Source: an uncultured Bacilli bacterium (GTDB taxonomy: Bacteria > Bacillota_I > Bacilli_A > RF39 > UBA660). From it: a stretch of DNA of 5,865 nt. The DNA lies in the NCBI GenBank assembly GCA_944363805.1, contig CALVVH010000058.1:1-5865 (forward strand). The letters run 5' to 3'. Below the pieces are notes generated by a model, which did not search any database, was not told the origin of the DNA, and worked only from the letters and a program-made list of their open reading frames with translations. The translations under genes were made by a program, and so were the position numbers. This document shows, one piece after another, positions 3,324 to 5,865 of this stretch. Position 1 is the first letter of the stretch. Every line of letters begins with the position of its first letter.

Positions 3324-5765
3324 CAAGGTGGAGGTTCAGCCAACACTGATGTTGATGTCATAACTAGCACAACAGATAATTTGTCATTTTCATTCGGTGA
3401 TTTAATTAGTATCGATGCTAATGAAATGAATTTTGCAGAAGGAATGCCAAGTCTTTCCGATAGCACTACCGGAACAGCAATTCTAAGAGCCAATAATGCA
3501 ACAAATAGTGCAACAGCTACATATAACATTTATTTAATAATTGAAAGTAATGATTTTGAGTATACAACAGAAAATCAAACTCCCGAATTATTACTTAAAG
3601 TAACAGATCCCAATGGTATGGAAGTAGAGAATATCACTGGCTTAGTTCATTATGCTGATGGCTTTGATATAACAACAAGAACTGGAGGATTCTTACTTGT
3701 TCCTGATTATGAAATCTCAGCCACTGATGTTGAAACAATTCAAGATTGGAATATTGAAATAACTTTTGCCAATCTGGATAGTGACCAATCAGCCAACGCC
3801 GGAAAGGCACTTACGGGAAAACTATATCTAACACAAGAGCAAATGAGTTCCTATGAACTAACAGAAATAAACAGCATTGAAACTACAACAACCTATAACA
3901 GTATCGATGCCATACTTAATTTAACTAACGGTAGTGCTAGTGTAACCAAATACTATTACGGTATAGAAGAAGCAGATGAGACAATTGCATATCAAGAAAA
4001 CACACAATTAAAAAGATTATCTAACAGTTTAGCTAGTGCTGAAACTGTCGAATACATCGAAAGTGATTCAGCAAACTATGTGTTTTCCAATTTACAACCT
4101 AACACCGAATATACAATATATAGTTATATTGAAGATGAAAACAAAGTAAAATCGAACATATATACAACTAGTGCTATTACAGATAATTATAATGGCTCAG
4201 TTGTTAATAGCATAAGCACAAGTGTTACATTAAACAGTATCACAGTTACTGCCAATGCCACTGCTGGAAGTAATGCTATTACTAAATACATGTATAAAAT
4301 AAATGATGAAGAATGGGTAGAGTCTGAATCTAATTCTTATACATTCAATGGTTTAACAGATTCAACAGAATATGATATAAGAGTAAAAGTAGTAGATAGT
4401 GAAGATATGGAGTCACCAGAATTCTATGAAAAAGTAACTACTGAAATATACCAATTGCCAGTTGTATCTAGTGTTAATGCTACAACTACGTATAACTCTA
4501 TAACCTTGACACCTACTGGTACTAATGGGACAAATGCCATAAGCAGATATGAATATTCAATTAATAACGGAGCATATCAAACCAGTAATGTGTTTAATAA
4601 TTTAAATGAAAATACAAGTTATACAATCAGAGTAAAAGCTATAGATACTGCTGGGAGAGAGTCAAATGTTTATACAACAACAGTGCATACAGATACCTAT
4701 AGATTACCAACAATCAGTAATGTATCTTTAAGTAGTACAGCCGATAGTATTACAATCAATGTAACTGCTAGTAGAGGTGACGGCAATATAGTAAGTTATC
4801 ATTATTCTAGAAATGATGGTAGTTCATACGCACAAAGTAGTAGCAATAGTTATACTTTTAACGGATTAACTAGCAACACAACTTTCTACATAAAAGTTTA
4901 TGTAACTGACAGTAATGGAAGAACCTCTACTGTATATAGCGGAAATATAGCAACAGAAAATGACTTGACATTTGCAGAATATATAACAACACAAGTATAT
5001 ACAGGTGTAGATGGCGATAATGGATTATATTATCACGATGCTGATTTAGCTAATGGAGCACAAGATAATTCATACAGATATAGTGGAGCAAATCCAAATA
5101 ACTATGTATGTTTTGGAGCAATCGGAGCAGATTGTCAAAATGCAAATAATCAATATCGTATAATTGGAGTATTCAATAATCAAGTAAAATTAATCAAAGC
5201 AACAAGTTATGGAGATTATGCATGGGAAGCTGATTGGGATACGCAAGGTAATACTTGGAATATAAGTACCAAACCAGATATATATACAACATTAAATGAA
5301 ACATACTATAATACAATACCAGCAGATTGGCAAAATCTAATGGCAGAAATGACATGGAAAGTGGGGGGGATGGATTATAATATTACAAACACAGCAAAAC
5401 AATATTATGATGTAGAAGTAGGAACAGCACAAAGTGGCTATGAAGAAACAATGAAAATAGGATTAATGTATTTATCAGATTATGGATATGGAGCAAGTCC
5501 AGAAAAATGGACAACAGCATTATATGAAGACAATTATGGAACAGATAATTGGCTATATTTAGGTGCTAATGAATGGTTAATTTCCCGTAATACGGACTCT
5601 TCCGATTCTGCGGTTATTGTGAATTCCCGCCTCGGTGGTTTCGTGACTTACGCTTATGTGAACGTCACGTATGCTGTTCGCCCGTCCTTTTATCTAGCAT
5701 CCACAGTGGAAATTTCTAGTGGTACAGGTACAAGCGTAGATCCATACATCATAAAAACTACCTAA
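3225..5765 (+). CDS. exported SipW/TasA-type surface protein with four FN3-like repeats and a variable C-terminal domain
   Basis: This 846-residue protein is probably a surface adhesin or ligand-binding protein. MEKSKKKSIIFM and a hydrophobic stretch to LSATYAYF (about 9-31) resemble SipW-dependent signals (xTYAYF). A TasA/camelysin-like beta domain follows (about 32-205; TDNLSFSF, YNIYLIIES, GKLYLTQE). Four fibronectin-III-like modules lie at about 211-318 (with an insertion), 319-407, 408-490 and 491-579; each has a TYNSI- or LNSI-like strand, and most have an N-L-x-x-x-T-x-Y turn. The C-terminal domain (580-846) has DNSYRYSGANPNNYVCFG, two Cys (629, 637), QYRIIGVF, then EWLISR, AVRPSFYL and GTGTSVDPYII, like DUF6273/DUF1566-type C-type-lectin-like tails. 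Residues 786-823 come from DNA of alien composition. No LPXTG or C-terminal anchor is visible, so retention may be through the uncleaved N terminus or polymerisation. The start is GTG 3225, set by AGGAG 3212. It is divergent from an XRE gene. Ligand and role are unknown. Confidence 0.85.
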   Translation: MEKSKKKSIIFMGIGELTLIVVVLSATYAYFVAQGGGSANTDVDVITSTTDNLSFSFGDLISIDANEMNFAEGMPSLSDSTTGTAILRANNATNSATATYNIYLIIESNDFEYTTENQTPELLLKVTDPNGMEVENITGLVHYADGFDITTRTGGFLLVPDYEISATDVETIQDWNIEITFANLDSDQSANAGKALTGKLYLTQEQMSSYELTEINSIETTTTYNSIDAILNLTNGSASVTKYYYGIEEADETIAYQENTQLKRLSNSLASAETVEYIESDSANYVFSNLQPNTEYTIYSYIEDENKVKSNIYTTSAITDNYNGSVVNSISTSVTLNSITVTANATAGSNAITKYMYKINDEEWVESESNSYTFNGLTDSTEYDIRVKVVDSEDMESPEFYEKVTTEIYQLPVVSSVNATTTYNSITLTPTGTNGTNAISRYEYSINNGAYQTSNVFNNLNENTSYTIRVKAIDTAGRESNVYTTTVHTDTYRLPTISNVSLSSTADSITINVTASRGDGNIVSYHYSRNDGSSYAQSSSNSYTFNGLTSNTTFYIKVYVTDSNGRTSTVYSGNIATENDLTFAEYITTQVYTGVDGDNGLYYHDADLANGAQDNSYRYSGANPNNYVCFGAIGADCQNANNQYRIIGVFNNQVKLIKATSYGDYAWEADWDTQGNTWNISTKPDIYTTLNETYYNTIPADWQNLMAEMTWKVGGMDYNITNTAKQYYDVEVGTAQSGYEETMKIGLMYLSDYGYGASPEKWTTALYEDNYGTDNWLYLGANEWLISRNTDSSDSAVIVNSRLGGFVTYAYVNVTYAVRPSFYLASTVEISSGTGTSVDPYIIKTT
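3855..4961 (+). repeat. four fibronectin-III-like modules in tandem
   Basis: Approximate module limits are 3855-4178, 4179-4445, 4446-4694 and 4695-4961. They share an N-S-I strand, a K/R-Y-x-Y strand and an N-L-x-x-x-T-x-Y-x-I turn. Modules 2 and 4 share NSYTFNGLT. DNA identity is modest, so the duplications are old and kept at protein level. They probably form a stalk that presents the C-terminal domain. Confidence 0.7.
5363..5369 (+). repeat. seven-G homopolymer inside the C-terminal domain
   Basis: Seven consecutive Gs encode the V-G-G of KVGGMD (residues 713-715). In a gene of about 31% GC this run stands out. Slippage would shift the frame and remove the last 130 residues, so it is a possible phase-variation site. 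Confidence 0.8.
5580..5693 (+). other. compositionally alien block, candidate DGR variable region (VR)
   Basis: Across these 114 bases adenine is 17 (15%), GC is 55 (48%), CpG occurs 12 times and none of 38 codons ends in A. In the 119 bases before (5461-5579) adenine is 46 (39%), GC is 37 (31%), CpG is absent and 21 of 40 codons end in A. The frame is unbroken. Codons are mostly NNT, NNC or NNG, as expected where a template of AAY-type codons has been copied with adenine-specific errors. The block encodes the ISRNTDSSDS to AVRPSFY part of a C-type-lectin-like tail, the usual site of DGR diversification. No template repeat or reverse transcriptase is in the window. Gene conversion from a differently biased paralogue is the alternative. 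Confidence 0.5.
5672..5691 (+). other. 20-base adenine-free tract, candidate initiation of mutagenic homology (IMH)
   Basis: No A occurs from 5672 to 5691; the tract has a GC-rich core (GTTCGCCCGTCC, 5676-5687) encoding VRPS. In known DGRs the 3' end of the VR is such an A-poor, GC-rich stretch, identical in template and target. Normal composition resumes immediately after it. Confidence 0.4.
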
Positions 5766-5865
5766 AGCACTTCTTCAAACATCTAAAACTTAACTCTGGA
5801 CAGTTTTGATTTAGCCTAGTAAATACGGGACTTTTTGGGAGTAAAAGTGCGACCAAAGCTGTATA
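5766..5865. other. 100-base tail without a recognised gene; possible edge of a repeat or mobile element
   Basis: No plus-strand start or RBS is visible. AAAACT (5785-5790) and AGTTTT (5802-5807) could form a weak stem after the stop, without a good T run. ACTTTT (5830-5835) and AAAAGT (5843-5848) form another. The CTGGACAGTTTT stretch (5796-5807) has the look of an insertion-sequence end, but no element can be named. On the minus strand about 35 codons are open from the window edge to a stop near 5758-5760, which is not enough to call a gene. Confidence 0.3.

Noticed and set aside
3305..3529. 74-codon minus-strand frame that looks hydrophobic
   Set aside because: It is antisense to the start of the exported protein, with no promoter or SD and no independent support.
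5766..5865. DGR template repeat just after the surface-protein gene
   Set aside because: The tail shows no stretch matching 5580-5693, even allowing changes at adenines, so any template must be elsewhere.
1..5865. CRISPR array, tRNA or rRNA gene
   Set aside because: No regularly spaced direct repeats, cloverleaf or rRNA-like conserved segments were seen on either strand.

Overview
This window looks like a piece of a low-GC Gram-positive genome, probably a Bacilli-, Erysipelotrichia- or RF39-like uncultured gut bacterium. The evidence is A+T-rich coding DNA with A/T-ending codons, strong AGGAGG-type ribosome sites, a small Firmicute-style trigger factor, XRE regulators, and a large exported protein with a SipW/TasA-type signal. 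No internal TGA is needed, so the standard bacterial code fits. The lineage is inferred from style, not from a marker gene.

Layout. Positions 1-92 hold the last 30 codons of a TnpB nuclease (IS200/IS605 superfamily). They are followed by a structured non-coding stretch, to about 216, that has the position and hairpin content of an omega-RNA scaffold plus transposon right end. A Ppx/GppA-like protein follows (268-1167) and lacks several family acidic residues. Next come trigger factor with its own promoter and intrinsic terminator (1226-2502), and two small XRE-type HTH regulators arranged tail to tail (2577-2816 plus, 3085-2846 minus) around one shared bidirectional terminator. Last is an 846-residue exported protein (3225-5765).

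The most interesting part is the surface protein and its control. It combines a SipW-type export signal with a TasA-like N-terminal domain, four fibronectin-III-like repeats, and a C-terminal domain that resembles the ligand-displaying DUF1566/DUF6273/C-type-lectin-like tails. Near its end, 114 bases (5580-5693) change composition abruptly. Adenine drops from about 39% to 15%, GC rises from 31% to 48%, and CpG rises from 0 to 12. None of the 38 codons ends in A, against 21 of the 40 codons just upstream. The block ends in a 20-base adenine-free tract that encodes part of the AVRPSFYL motif. This is what the variable region (VR) and initiation-of-mutagenic-homology site of a diversity-generating retroelement (DGR) should look like. 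No template repeat or reverse transcriptase lies in this window, so the DGR reading is a hypothesis. An imported or recombined cassette is the main alternative.

The divergent HTH gene and the surface-protein gene share a 225-base spacer, counted from the terminator to the surface-protein start and including the HTH gene's leader. In it, a perfect 9-bp inverted repeat sits over both divergent promoters, so the HTH protein is a good candidate for the regulator of this possible adhesin. Both window ends look repetitive or mobile: TnpB is on the left, and an unexplained 100-base tail with inverted repeats is on the right.
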